Part shown: one piece after another, positions 33,919 through 42,016 of the stretch
Numbering within the stretch: the stretch's first letter is position 1
Layout of the letters: each line of letters starts with the position of its first letter
Assembly: GCF_016907815.1 (NCBI RefSeq)
Contig: NZ_JAFBCQ010000001.1
Location: 1 to 64,000 of the forward strand
DNA: 64,000 bases
Direction: 5' to 3'
Source of the DNA: Microbacterium aurum
GTDB taxonomy: Bacteria; Actinomycetota; Actinomycetes; Actinomycetales; Microbacteriaceae
Program-made: the position numbers and the translations under genes
The notes under the pieces: model-generated
Databases searched by the model: none
Told to the model about the DNA's origin: nothing
Seen by the model: only the letters and a program-made list of their open reading frames with translations

Positions 33919-34261
33919 TCAGCACTCCACAACGTTGACAGCGAGGCCGGCCTCGCTGGTCTCCTTGTACCGCGCGGACATGTCGGCGCCGGTCTGGCGC
34001 ATCGTCTCGATGACGGTGTCGAGGGTCACGACGTGCGTGCCGTCGCCGAGCAGCGCCAGCCGCGACGCCGTCAACGCGGTCGACGCGGCGACGGCGTTGC
34101 GCTCGATGCAGAGGATCTGCACGAGACCGCCGACGGGATCGCACGTCATGCCCCGTCAGCAGGAACGTCTGCACATCACCCGGGTCGAAGCCGCCGACCC
34201 GGCACGCGTGGTACATGACCGCGGGCAGCACACCCGCGGCGCCGTTCGTCGCCGCGGGGTC
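33919..34261 (-). pseudogene. sdaA: Remnant of L-serine ammonia-lyase (SdaA)
   Basis: Two pieces of the SdaA C-terminal half remain. The upstream piece (about 34150-34261) reads TNGAAGVLPAVMYHACRV then FLLTG, matching the APTNGAAGIIPAV region. The downstream piece (33919-34149) reads [39 protein letters not shown] and GLAVNVVEC, matching the enzyme's end. The roughly 55 residues normally between them, including the Cys-containing iron-sulfur region, are gone and the pieces are in different frames. The N-terminal half is also absent, and the remnant abuts the YitT stop codon. It cannot make an active serine dehydratase. Confidence 0.85.
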
Positions 34262-34922
34262 AGTGACCCAGGTAGCGGCCAGGACGGTGGTTCAGCGCGA
34301 GCACGAGGTTCAACAGCACGGCCCCGACGGCGCTCATCACGACGTTCGGCCAGGGCATGACCAGCACCGCGGCGAGGATGATCAGCAGGTCGAAGATCAT
34401 CATGGTCCAGCCGGCGCGGAAGCCGGTGCGGTCCTGCACCTCGAGGCCGATGATGTTGACGCCGCCGACGCTCGAGCGGTGGCGGAACAGGATCAGCACG
34501 CCCACGCCGGCGAGCAGGTTCCCCGCGAGGGTGCCGTACCAGGGCTCGATCTGCGTGATCGGGAAGAGCGCGTCGTGCACGAGCGCCCATGCCGACACGA
34601 GCGCGATCGCGATGATCGTGCGGATGGTGAAGTCCCACCCGCGCCGCCAGACCGCGAGCAGCGCGAACGGCACGTTGATCACCGCGAACAGCAGCCAGAA
34701 CGGCCAGGCCGTCGCATACCCGAGCAGCAGCGAGAGCCCGGCCGTGCCGCCGGTGACGGCGTGCGCCGCGTGCAGCAGGTGCAGTCCGAGCGAGACCAGG
34801 AACGTCCCGGTGAGGATGCCGAGGACGTCCTCGGCGACGGAGTGGGCATGCGCCTTCTCGTCGAACACGAGCGACGGCCCGGTCGTGGGGTCATCGGCGT
34901 CGGGCGTGGTCACGGCATCCAT
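34260..34922 (-). CDS. YitT-family membrane protein
   Basis: This 220-residue integral membrane protein has about five or six hydrophobic segments. The conserved N-terminal features of YitT/DUF161-like proteins are visible: GTFLVSLGLHLLHAAHAVTGGTAGLSLLLGYATAWPFW and later SSVGGVNIIGLEVQDRTG. The function of the family is unknown; a transport role is assumed. The ATG at 34922 is preferred; a GTG nine bases on is possible. Its stop lies at the junction with the sdaA remnant, so the deletion end point nearly touches this gene. Confidence 0.82.
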   Translation of the reverse strand: MDAVTTPDADDPTTGPSLVFDEKAHAHSVAEDVLGILTGTFLVSLGLHLLHAAHAVTGGTAGLSLLLGYATAWPFWLLFAVINVPFALLAVWRRGWDFTIRTIIAIALVSAWALVHDALFPITQIEPWYGTLAGNLLAGVGVLILFRHRSSVGGVNIIGLEVQDRTGFRAGWTMMIFDLLIILAAVLVMPWPNVVMSAVGAVLLNLVLALNHRPGRYLGH

Positions 34923-34991
34923 CCTCGTCCATGCGTCCACGACGGGAATGATCCCTCCCCTGCGGTCGTTGCAGAAGGCGGAGGGTTTTTC

Positions 34992-35399
34992 GTGGGAAAG
35001 AACTACATCGACATCGAAGACGACCAGGGACAGACGCTGCGCTACCGCAAGCACGTCAATGGTCGCGGCCTCGTCGCCAACGGCGCCAAGGTCCACTCCA
35101 GCGCGCTCGTGGAGGCGGGGGCCTACATCGAACCGGGAGTGCAGATCGCCGCGGGCGCGCACATCGGCCGCGGCGTGTGGATCGAACCCGATGCCGTCAT
35201 CGGCCCTGACGCGGAGATCGCACCGCACGCCCACATCCGCTCCGGCGCGGCGATCGGCCGCGGCGCCAAGATCGGCGTCCGCACCGTCGTCGGCGCGCAC
35301 GCGCGCGTCGCCGGCGGTTCGCTCATCGGCGACGACCAGCAGATCGGCGACGGCGAGCAGGTCGCGACCGACCGCCGCGGACTGCGTCTGGCGGCCTGA
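34992..35399 (+). CDS. Hexapeptide-repeat (left-handed beta-helix) protein
   Basis: The 135-residue protein consists mainly of [LIV]-G-x4 hexapeptide repeats, for example VHSSALVEAGAYIEPG, IAAGAHIGRGVWIEPD and IGRGAKIGVRTVVGAH. It should form a left-handed beta helix as in acyltransferases and gamma-carbonic anhydrases. The protein is too short for a complete LpxA/gamma-CA enzyme and shows no clear three-His zinc site, so it may be a structural or partner subunit. The GTG start has GGAGG 7 bases upstream (34980-34984). Confidence 0.8.
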   Translation: MGKNYIDIEDDQGQTLRYRKHVNGRGLVANGAKVHSSALVEAGAYIEPGVQIAAGAHIGRGVWIEPDAVIGPDAEIAPHAHIRSGAAIGRGAKIGVRTVVGAHARVAGGSLIGDDQQIGDGEQVATDRRGLRLAA

Positions 35400-35457
35400 C
35401 CGGCCTCGCCCCCTCGGACGGCGCTGCGGCGATGGGCGCCCGCCCGGCCGTCACGGT

Positions 35458-35570
35458 GCGGCGTCTCGGCGGCTGACTGTCGCGAAAGCAGGCTGAATCG
35501 CACATTCCCCGGTCCCCCGGGCGCGAGACGGTCGATTCGGCCTGCTTTCGCGAGCCGGGGCGCGCGAGGT
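35458..35570. repeat. CGAAAGCAGG-family inverted repeat, copy 3 (duplicated segment)
   Basis: CGCGAAAGCAGGCTGAATCG (35481-35500) and CGATTCGGCCTGCTTTCGCG (35533-35552) pair at 19 of 20 positions around a 32-bp loop. The whole segment from about 35458 is repeated 198 bp downstream. The 398-bp gap 35400-35797 between convergent genes holds the two copies and no gene. Confidence 0.85.
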
Positions 35571-35655
35571 CAGTACAGCTAGGGCTGACGCGCGCGGACC
35601 CTGACGCGCATTGACGCCGGGGCGTGCGACGCCGGGGCGGGCTGAGGCCGGGGCC

Positions 35656-35770
35656 GCGGCGTCTCGGCGGCTGACTGTCGCGAAAGCAGGCTGAATCGCA
35701 CATTCCCCGGTCCCCGGGGCGCGAAACGGTCGATCCGGCCTGCTTTCGCGACGCCGGGGCGCGCGAGCCG
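35656..35770. repeat. CGAAAGCAGG-family inverted repeat, copy 4 (duplicated segment)
   Basis: This is a near-identical copy of the 35458 segment. Arms are CGCGAAAGCAGGCTGAATCG (35679-35698) and CGATCCGGCCTGCTTTCGCG (35731-35750). The loop differs from copy 3 only by one C and a G-to-A change near its end, indicating a recent tandem duplication with a 198-bp period. Confidence 0.85.
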
Positions 35771-35797
35771 GGGCGGGCTGAGGCCGGGGCGGCGGCG

Positions 35798-36196
35798 TCA
35801 GGCGAACAGGAAGAGCACGAAGCCGATCAGCGGCAGCGTCCCCTGGATCGCCGCGGGGCGCAGGTACTTCGCGCCGCTCGTGACGAGGACGAGTGCCGCC
35901 GCGAGCATCGACCCGAGGCTGAACAGGACCAGCGCGCGCCCCGCCACCTCGGCGGTCGTTCCGGCATCGCCCGCCCAGAACAGCGCGAGCCCGATGACCA
36001 CGCCGATCGCGAGGAACAGGTTGTAGAACCCCTGGTTGTAGGCCATCGGCTTCGTCACGTCGGCGGCGGCCTGATCGGCCACCCCGAAGCGACGCCAGAC
36101 GCGGGGCCGGGTCCACTGGATCGACTCCATCACGAAGATGTACACGTGCAGGAGAGCGGCGAGAGCCGCCACAGCGGTCGCGATGATCGGCACCAT
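35798..36196 (-). CDS. DUF1304-family small membrane protein
   Basis: The 132-residue protein has four hydrophobic helices and the DUF1304 features LHVYIFVMESIQW at the N-terminus, the central NQGFYNLFLAIG and a C-terminal LIGFVLFLF. The family is of unknown function. It is divergent from the LysR-domain gene with 31 bp between the starts. Confidence 0.88.
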   Translation of the reverse strand: MVPIIATAVAALAALLHVYIFVMESIQWTRPRVWRRFGVADQAAADVTKPMAYNQGFYNLFLAIGVVIGLALFWAGDAGTTAEVAGRALVLFSLGSMLAAALVLVTSGAKYLRPAAIQGTLPLIGFVLFLFA

Positions 36197-36227
36197 GTCC
36201 GCACCCTACCGCGGGTACGCTGGCCGG

Positions 36228-36980
36228 ATGGCCGGTCGAGCGTCACCGCGGGGCGGAACCCCGTCACGCCGCCCGCGCGGCGGCAAGGGCACGGGTGGCA
36301 GGACCCCCGGTGCCAAGACGCCCACGGGCAAGACCCCCGGCGGCAAGACCGGCGCATCGGCGAACCGCCCCGCCGCGACCCCGCCCCCGCGCGGCCCGTT
36401 CCGCCTCGGCGCGATCGAGGGTGCGACGCCGGGCAAGTGGATCGACATCTGGCAGGAGCGGATGCCGGGCGTCACCCTCGAACTCACACCCCTCACGATC
36501 GCCGGCCAGCGCGCGGCGCTGACCTCGGCATCCGTCGACGCGGCACTCGTCCGCCGGCCGCTCGATGAGGCGGGCTTGCACGTCATCCCCCTCTACGAGG
36601 AGGTCGCGGTCGTCGTCTGCGGCGCGGACTCCCACCTCACCGCCGCCGACGAACTGACCCTTGCCGACCTGGTCGGCGAGGTCGTGATCACGCCGCACGA
36701 CGCCCCGCTGCAGCTCCACGTCCCCGGAGCGCTCGCGCCGCGGTTCGACCCGCCGGAGACCGTCGGCGACGCGATCGCCACCGCCGCCACCGGCGTCGGG
36801 GTCGTCATCGTCCCGCTGTCACTGGCCCGATTGCATCATCGCAAGGACGCCGCGCACCGCCCGCTCGTGGACGGTCCCACCTCGCCCGTCGTCCTCGCCT
36901 GGCCGACCGGCGACACCTCGCCGCTCGTCGACGCGTTCATCGGCATCGTGCGCGGGCGCACCGCGAACTCGTCCCGCTGA
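36228..36980 (+). CDS. LysR substrate-binding-domain protein lacking the HTH
   Basis: This is a 250-residue protein in which a LysR-type periplasmic-binding-like effector domain (about residues 50-245) follows directly on a 45-residue basic, low-complexity tail with repeated GK-TPG motifs (TPGAKTPTGKTPGGKTG). Effector features include FRLGAIEGATPGKWIDIWQERMPGVTLEL, VVVCGADSHLTAADELTLADL and a C-terminal VLAWPTGD. No winged HTH is present, so it is not a normal LysR regulator; the basic tail could bind nucleic acid non-specifically. The ATG at 36228 is the first plausible start. Confidence 0.78.
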   Translation: MAGRASPRGGTPSRRPRGGKGTGGRTPGAKTPTGKTPGGKTGASANRPAATPPPRGPFRLGAIEGATPGKWIDIWQERMPGVTLELTPLTIAGQRAALTSASVDAALVRRPLDEAGLHVIPLYEEVAVVVCGADSHLTAADELTLADLVGEVVITPHDAPLQLHVPGALAPRFDPPETVGDAIATAATGVGVVIVPLSLARLHHRKDAAHRPLVDGPTSPVVLAWPTGDTSPLVDAFIGIVRGRTANSSR

Positions 36981-37226
36981 ATCCCGCGCACCCCCGCCGG
37001 CGGAGGCCGCCAGACAGCGGCCACCCCGCGCACACCGCCACCCCCGGGGCACGGCGAGGGGCCGGCGAGTCCCCACCCACCGGCCCCTGGACGGACGCAG
37101 AATCCCCCCGGACAACCGTCCTTGCGAAAGCGCCGATCCCCGCTCCCCAGAAGCAGCCCCCGTTGGATCTGCTCGGCCCTTTCACCGATGAAGAGCGCCG
37201 AACGGCCGCGGTGATACACGCCGGGG

Positions 37227-39755
37227 TCAGAATCCGTTGCCGTGCACGAGGAACGGCGAGCGGATGCCGGTGCGCGCGCTCGCCGCGGCGAGGGCGACCG
37301 CCGGCGCCTCGCCCGCGGCGAGGCCGGTATGCAGCGCGGCGAGCAGCTCGCAGGCGTCGTCGTCGGCGACCACCACCGGCGCGGCGACGACCGCGCCGGC
37401 ACCGGCGTGCAGCCACGCCCGCGTCATGCCGACGGCCTCTTCTCCCCAGCGCACGGCCGAGCGGCCCGACTCGCACGCCGACAGCACGACGGCCCGAGGG
37501 ACCGTCGGCATCCGGTCGATGTCGTAGCCGAAGAGCGCGCCGTCGGCCAGCTGCAGACCGGAGAACAGCGGGTTGTCGAGGGCATGGCGGCCGTGCGCGC
37601 TGATGTGCAGGACCTCCGATGTCGTTGCGGCGGCCGCGACGGCATCGACGGTCGCCTCCGCGCCGGACAGGACGATCCCGGCATCCCACGCCGCGACGGC
37701 GAGCGTCGCCTCCTCCATGCCGCGCGCGACGCGCGGCCCCACGGCGACGACCGTGGTCGCAGCCCCCGGCGCGGAGGGCGCCACCGGGCCGGCGGAGCCC
37801 TCGACCCCCGCAAGACCTCCCTCTCCGCGGCCGCGCACCCAGTGCGACATCGACGTCGCGAGGGTGACGGCGCGACCCTCGAGCCCGGGGAGCATCGCCC
37901 ACGGCAACCCCGCCAGCACGCCCGGCGCCGTGATCACGACGCGCCGCGGCGACACCGCACCGGGGGCCACCGCCAGCGGACGGTCCACGATCAGGGCGGA
38001 CAGCCGCTCGAGCCGTTTCTGCAGCGACGCGCGGACGACGCCGGCCATGGGCCCCGACCGCACCGCGGCCGACATGTCCAGGTCGGAGCGCAGCGCGGGG
38101 AGCGAGGTGCGCGCCTCCGCCCAGCCGGCGAGGTCGCCGAGCGCTGCGCCGGCGGCGGTGACGACGACGCACGAGACCCCGTCCCCGGTGAAGACGTAGG
38201 ACAGGAGGGCGGTCTCGGCATCCAGCGCGCCGGCGGCCGCGGGCAGGTCGACGGGACGCTCGAGGTCCGCCGCTCCGGTCGTCGTCCACTGCCGACGGCG
38301 CAGCCGTTCGCCGAGCGCGATCGCGCGCGGGTCGCTCGTCCAGTCGTCGCCGGCGGCGTCGGCGCGCAGCAGCCGCAGCTCGCTGAGATCGGCGGCCTGC
38401 TCAGGGTCGGGCGGCGGGCGCAGCGGCACGACCTGCACGCTGAGGTGCCGCGCCCGCTCGGACCACTCGAACACGACGTCGGGCCGCCGCGACCGCACCG
38501 CCGCCCGCAGCCCGGTCAGCATGAGCGTGCTGCCGTGCATCGCGAGGGAGGTCTGCAGGTCGAGGCTGCCGAAGGACGCCCGCCAGGTCGCGAGCTCGTC
38601 GATCCCGGATGCCGCGTACCGGCGCGCCTGCGCGTCACGACCCGCGCGGGCGGCGCGCTCCGCGCGCACCTCGTGTGCCAGCATCCGCACCTCGAGCGGC
38701 GCCGTCTCACCCGGCGTCGGCACCCGCCCCGCGCTGCGGCCATGGCGCGCGCGCCAGAGCTCCCGCGTCAGTCGCAACGCGATCGCGTCGGAGCGCAGTC
38801 CGGCGCGCGTGAGCGACGCCGCCACCGGTGCCACGTCACGCTCGTCGACACGCAGGTCCGCGACGGCGCGGCCGGCGCGATCGATCGTGCCTCCCGACAG
38901 CTGGGCGCGCAGCTGGACGCCCCGTGCTCGATGCGCCCACGACCGCGCTCCCAGCGCCGTGAAGTGCCGTGCCGCACGCCCCGCGACGCGGGCGGCTTCG
39001 GCGGGGTCGTGGCGCAGCAGGGAGCGCGCGAGGTGGAGTTCGGCCTCGGCGCGCGCCTGCGGCATGCCGTTGGCGTGGAAGGCGCGAGCGGCCTCGCGCA
39101 GCAGGCGCTCGGCCTCGGTCACCAGGCCCGCCTCCCGCAGCGCTTCGGCCATGTCGACGTCGCCGATCGCGGCGTTGGCGGCGGAGGCGGCCGCGATGAC
39201 GGGACGCGCCGCGCCCATTTCGCGCATCGCGCGGACGAGGTCGCCGCCCAGCAGCGCCGTGTAGCCGAGGTTGTGGCGGGCTTCGGCGACCTCGACGGGA
39301 TCGCCGTGCCGCTCATAGGCGTCCACCGCCGCTTCGAGGTCCGCGGTCGCCGCGGCGAGCTGGCCGCGCTGCATCGCGACGAGGCTGCGGTTCATCCGGA
39401 GGTTGGCGACCGCCAGCGGGTCGTCGGGGATGGTGTCGATCGCGCGGCCGAGCCACTCCAGCCCCTCATCGAGGCGGCCGCGGTGCATGAGAATACTGCC
39501 GAGCTGCCCCTCGATCACCCCGCGCGTGTGCGCCGTGAGCGCATCGCCGGCAAGCACGCGCCGGCACAGCGCTTCACCCTCGTCGGGACGGCCGAGCTGG
39601 TCCAGGACGAAGGCACGCGTGCCCGCGATGCGGGCGCGCAGGTTGTCGTCAGCGCCGGATGCCGCGGCATCCAGCGCCGCCTCGGCCTCCCGGTACCGCC
39701 GCTCATTGGTGAGCGTGAGCGCGGCGGTGTAGAGGCCGGCCGGGTCGGAGGTCAC
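37227..39755 (-). CDS. TPR-CHAT caspase-like protease
   Basis: The 842-residue cytoplasmic protein has about 10 degenerate TPR units (residues about 5-420) and a C-terminal CHAT domain (about 520-842), a clan CD caspase-like protease fold. The catalytic dyad is visible as HISAHGRH (His about 721) and VVLSACESG (Cys about 761); GAEATVDAV and AVRWGEEAVGMTRAWLHAGAGAVVA are further CHAT signatures. CHAT proteases paired with TPRs act as regulated effectors, for example Csx29 of type III-E CRISPR. It is the last gene of the operon sigma factor, accessory protein, S8 peptidase, CHAT. The GTG at 39755 was chosen from homologue-like length. The 246 bp after it (36981-37226) hold only an 8-bp GGGGCCGG/CCGGCCCC hairpin near 37058-37087. 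Confidence 0.88.
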   Translation of the reverse strand: MTSDPAGLYTAALTLTNERRYREAEAALDAAASGADDNLRARIAGTRAFVLDQLGRPDEGEALCRRVLAGDALTAHTRGVIEGQLGSILMHRGRLDEGLEWLGRAIDTIPDDPLAVANLRMNRSLVAMQRGQLAAATADLEAAVDAYERHGDPVEVAEARHNLGYTALLGGDLVRAMREMGAARPVIAAASAANAAIGDVDMAEALREAGLVTEAERLLREAARAFHANGMPQARAEAELHLARSLLRHDPAEAARVAGRAARHFTALGARSWAHRARGVQLRAQLSGGTIDRAGRAVADLRVDERDVAPVAASLTRAGLRSDAIALRLTRELWRARHGRSAGRVPTPGETAPLEVRMLAHEVRAERAARAGRDAQARRYAASGIDELATWRASFGSLDLQTSLAMHGSTLMLTGLRAAVRSRRPDVVFEWSERARHLSVQVVPLRPPPDPEQAADLSELRLLRADAAGDDWTSDPRAIALGERLRRRQWTTTGAADLERPVDLPAAAGALDAETALLSYVFTGDGVSCVVVTAAGAALGDLAGWAEARTSLPALRSDLDMSAAVRSGPMAGVVRASLQKRLERLSALIVDRPLAVAPGAVSPRRVVITAPGVLAGLPWAMLPGLEGRAVTLATSMSHWVRGRGEGGLAGVEGSAGPVAPSAPGAATTVVAVGPRVARGMEEATLAVAAWDAGIVLSGAEATVDAVAAAATTSEVLHISAHGRHALDNPLFSGLQLADGALFGYDIDRMPTVPRAVVLSACESGRSAVRWGEEAVGMTRAWLHAGAGAVVAAPVVVADDDACELLAALHTGLAAGEAPAVALAAASARTGIRSPFLVHGNGF

Positions 39756-39823
39756 GCCCCCAGCATGCCGGTTCCCGGGCGGCCAGGGGAACACGCGCCG
39801 CCCGGCGCGTCAGCCGACCACGC

Positions 39824-41482
39824 TCACCCGAGCGCGGCGAGGGCCTTCTCGGCCGCCGCGCGGGCAGCGGCGATCGCGTCGGCGACGTGCTCCTTCCCGT
39901 CCTTCCCGTCCGGTGGGGTGCCGAGGCCGGCGGCGATCAGCCCCGCCACGAGCGGCGCCGCGAACGACGTGCCGCTCCACACGGCGAAGCCGCCGCGGTA
40001 ATCCTCGGGGGCGATCGTCAGCCGCCGCCGGGCGTACTGGTCGTCGCGGGCCGACGCCTGCAGGCCACCGCGGAAGTCGGGAAGCGTGCTCAGCACCGCC
40101 GCGCCCACCGCAAAGGTGCGCACCCAGGGGCCGACGTTGGAGAACAGGGCCGTCGTCGCCCGGTCCGGGTTCAGTGCGCCGACGGAGACGTGGGCGGCGA
40201 GGTCGTCCGGCACGAGGCCGTTGTCCGACCCCGGCCACGGCCACAGCGACGCGGGGAAGCACGGTCGGTCGGTCGCGTCGTTGCCCGCCGACACCACGAC
40301 GGTCACCCCGAGCCCGCGCAGCACCGCGAGCAGGTCGTAGAGGTCGCGGGTGTACAGGCCGTCCTCCGGGGTCTCGTGGTAGTAGCCGAGCGACATGTTC
40401 AGCACGTCGATCGGACGCCCGCCGCGCACGCCGTCGCGGTAGCGCTGCACGAGCACGCCGAGGTCCTCCACGACGCGCAGCAGGTTCGACTCCTCCACGA
40501 TCCCGCGGGCGTCGGCGACACGGATGCCGAGCATCTCGGCATCCGGCGCGATCTGACGCACGATGCCGGCGATGAACGTGCCGTGCCCGGCGACCGGGTC
40601 GAGTTCGCCGTCGAGCGGGCCGAACAGGTCGGGGTACACCTCCGGGTTGGCCTCGTCGTCCAGCCCCACCGGATGCCCGTCGAGCCGCACGTCCCGGGTG
40701 ACGAGGTCGTCGGGCAGCCACGTGTGCGCGCCGATGCCGGTGTCGAGCACCGCCACGACCGCGCGACGCCGACCGTCCGCGACCTCGGTGCAGACGGGCG
40801 GCGGACCCACCCAGGCGACCGGCTGGCGGCCGCCGGATCCGCACTCGCCGTACTCGCCGACCGGGTTAGACCGGGTGTACGGGTTCGACCGGGTGTACGG
40901 ATTCGACTTCGTGTACGGGTTCGATTTGGTGTATGGATTGACCCCGATCGGGTCGACCGTCAGCACGTGGTCCAGGCCGATGCGATCGACTCCCGCCGCC
41001 CGCAGCGACGCCGGCGCGTCGATGCGGCCGTCGCGGCGGCGCACGACGTCACGACCAGCGAGGATGCGGCGGCGCACCTGCTGCAGCACTCGCCAGGCAT
41101 CCGGGAGCGCGGGCGAGACGGCATCCTTCGCCTCCGGCGTCGTCAGCCGCACGCGGATCACTACCCCCGCACCGGGCAGTCGCGGTTCGGGACGCTCCCC
41201 CTCGCCGAGCTCGCTGCCGTCCAGGCGCTCGCGCACGACGCCCCAGCCGAAGACGGCGGCCGCCTCGCGGACGCGATCGAGGTTGCCCTCCAGCAGGCCC
41301 GCCCCGGCGCCGTCCGAGACGAGCAGCCGATCGGGCACGTACGCCGTCTGGAACGCCTCGACGCCGTCGAGGGGCTCGGCTCCGGGGTCGAGCACGGTGG
41401 CGGAGATCACGGAGCCGCGGGCGCGGTCGCGCCACGACCACCCTTTGGGCTGCGGGGCGGCGTCGTACTCTTCAGGGCTCAT
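39824..41482 (-). CDS. Cytoplasmic subtilisin-family (S8) serine protease
   Basis: The 552-residue protein has the full catalytic triad: D247 in VAVLDTGIG, H300 in GHGTFIAGIV and S506 in SGTSFAAPLVAGL, plus oxyanion N401 in SAGND. There is no signal peptide, in contrast to most S8 enzymes, so it should act inside the cell. Residues 1-180 form a domain I do not recognise, ending in a flexible linker of four NPYT[K/R]S repeats (182-205) just before the protease domain, where a propeptide-cleavage or docking site would lie. GAGGAG precedes the ATG by about 7 bases. It lies 68 bp before the TPR-CHAT gene on the same strand. Confidence 0.9.
   Translation of the reverse strand: MSPEEYDAAPQPKGWSWRDRARGSVISATVLDPGAEPLDGVEAFQTAYVPDRLLVSDGAGAGLLEGNLDRVREAAAVFGWGVVRERLDGSELGEGERPEPRLPGAGVVIRVRLTTPEAKDAVSPALPDAWRVLQQVRRRILAGRDVVRRRDGRIDAPASLRAAGVDRIGLDHVLTVDPIGVNPYTKSNPYTKSNPYTRSNPYTRSNPVGEYGECGSGGRQPVAWVGPPPVCTEVADGRRRAVVAVLDTGIGAHTWLPDDLVTRDVRLDGHPVGLDDEANPEVYPDLFGPLDGELDPVAGHGTFIAGIVRQIAPDAEMLGIRVADARGIVEESNLLRVVEDLGVLVQRYRDGVRGGRPIDVLNMSLGYYHETPEDGLYTRDLYDLLAVLRGLGVTVVVSAGNDATDRPCFPASLWPWPGSDNGLVPDDLAAHVSVGALNPDRATTALFSNVGPWVRTFAVGAAVLSTLPDFRGGLQASARDDQYARRRLTIAPEDYRGGFAVWSGTSFAAPLVAGLIAAGLGTPPDGKDGKEHVADAIAAARAAAEKALAALG
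40868..40939. repeat. 18-bp tandem repeat encoding NPYT[K/R]S
   Basis: Four 18-bp units encode NPYTKS, NPYTKS, NPYTRS, NPYTRS, followed by a fifth partial NP. The units differ mostly at synonymous or K/R-conservative positions, so the peptide rather than the DNA seems conserved. The repeat is the only obvious low-complexity part of the S8 protease and separates its N-terminal region from the catalytic domain. Confidence 0.9.
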
Positions 41483-41542
41483 GCGATCTCCTCAGGTCAG
41501 GCGGCGGGCAGGGGCGGCAGGTGCGGGGCGCGGCGGCGCGGG

Positions 41543-42016
41543 TCAGATCTCGAAGCGGGGCGTCTGCAGGTCGGTGGCGCCGTCGGGCTCGGATGCCGCG
41601 GCCAGCAGCACCCGCAGCCGTGACAGGCCGTGCGGCACGCCGTCGAACGAGAAGCGGCCGCCCTCGAGGTCGGCGAGGTGCTCCCCGGCATCCTGGATCA
41701 GGCGCACTTCGGCGACGTCCCCGTCGACCCAGCCGTCCAGGCGGCAGGCGTCGCGCTCGGCGGGGGTGACGTGCACCAGCATGTTGGTGCGGCCGTCGCT
41801 GAACTGCAGGGTCAGCATGTCGGCGTCACCGCGGACGGCGGCGGTGGCGTCGCTGTCGATGAGGCTCAGCAGCGCGTACTCGCGGGCGAGGTCGGCCGTC
41901 GCGACGGCGGCGATCATCGCGTCGGCGAGATGGGCCGGCGCCGGGTCGATCGCCCGCCAGGCGCGCCGGATCGCGGCGAACAGCGCCGTGTCGTCGATCA
42001 TCGATTCAGAGGTCAC
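41543..42016 (-). CDS. Accessory protein of the sigma/S8/CHAT operon, unknown fold
   Basis: The 157-residue protein has a helical N-terminus (about residues 8-50: DDTALFAAIRRAWRAIDP and LADAMIAAVATADLAREYALL). A beta-rich remainder follows (LTLQFSDGRTNMLVHV, GDVAEVRLI, GGRFSFDGVPHGLSRLRVLL). Its place immediately after a sigma factor gene, overlapping it by 11 bp, and the N-terminal helix pattern suggest an anti-sigma-like or adaptor role. The His-x3-Cys-x2-Cys zinc motif of zinc anti-sigma factors is absent. I do not recognise a family. The GTG at 42016 is assumed; an ATG five codons on is possible. Confidence 0.7.
   Translation of the reverse strand: MTSESMIDDTALFAAIRRAWRAIDPAPAHLADAMIAAVATADLAREYALLSLIDSDATAAVRGDADMLTLQFSDGRTNMLVHVTPAERDACRLDGWVDGDVAEVRLIQDAGEHLADLEGGRFSFDGVPHGLSRLRVLLAAASEPDGATDLQTPRFEI

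Noticed and set aside
37242..40001. Long plus-strand open frame opposite the TPR-CHAT gene
   Set aside because: Arg/Gly-rich translation with no motifs, antisense to a gene with intact catalytic residues.
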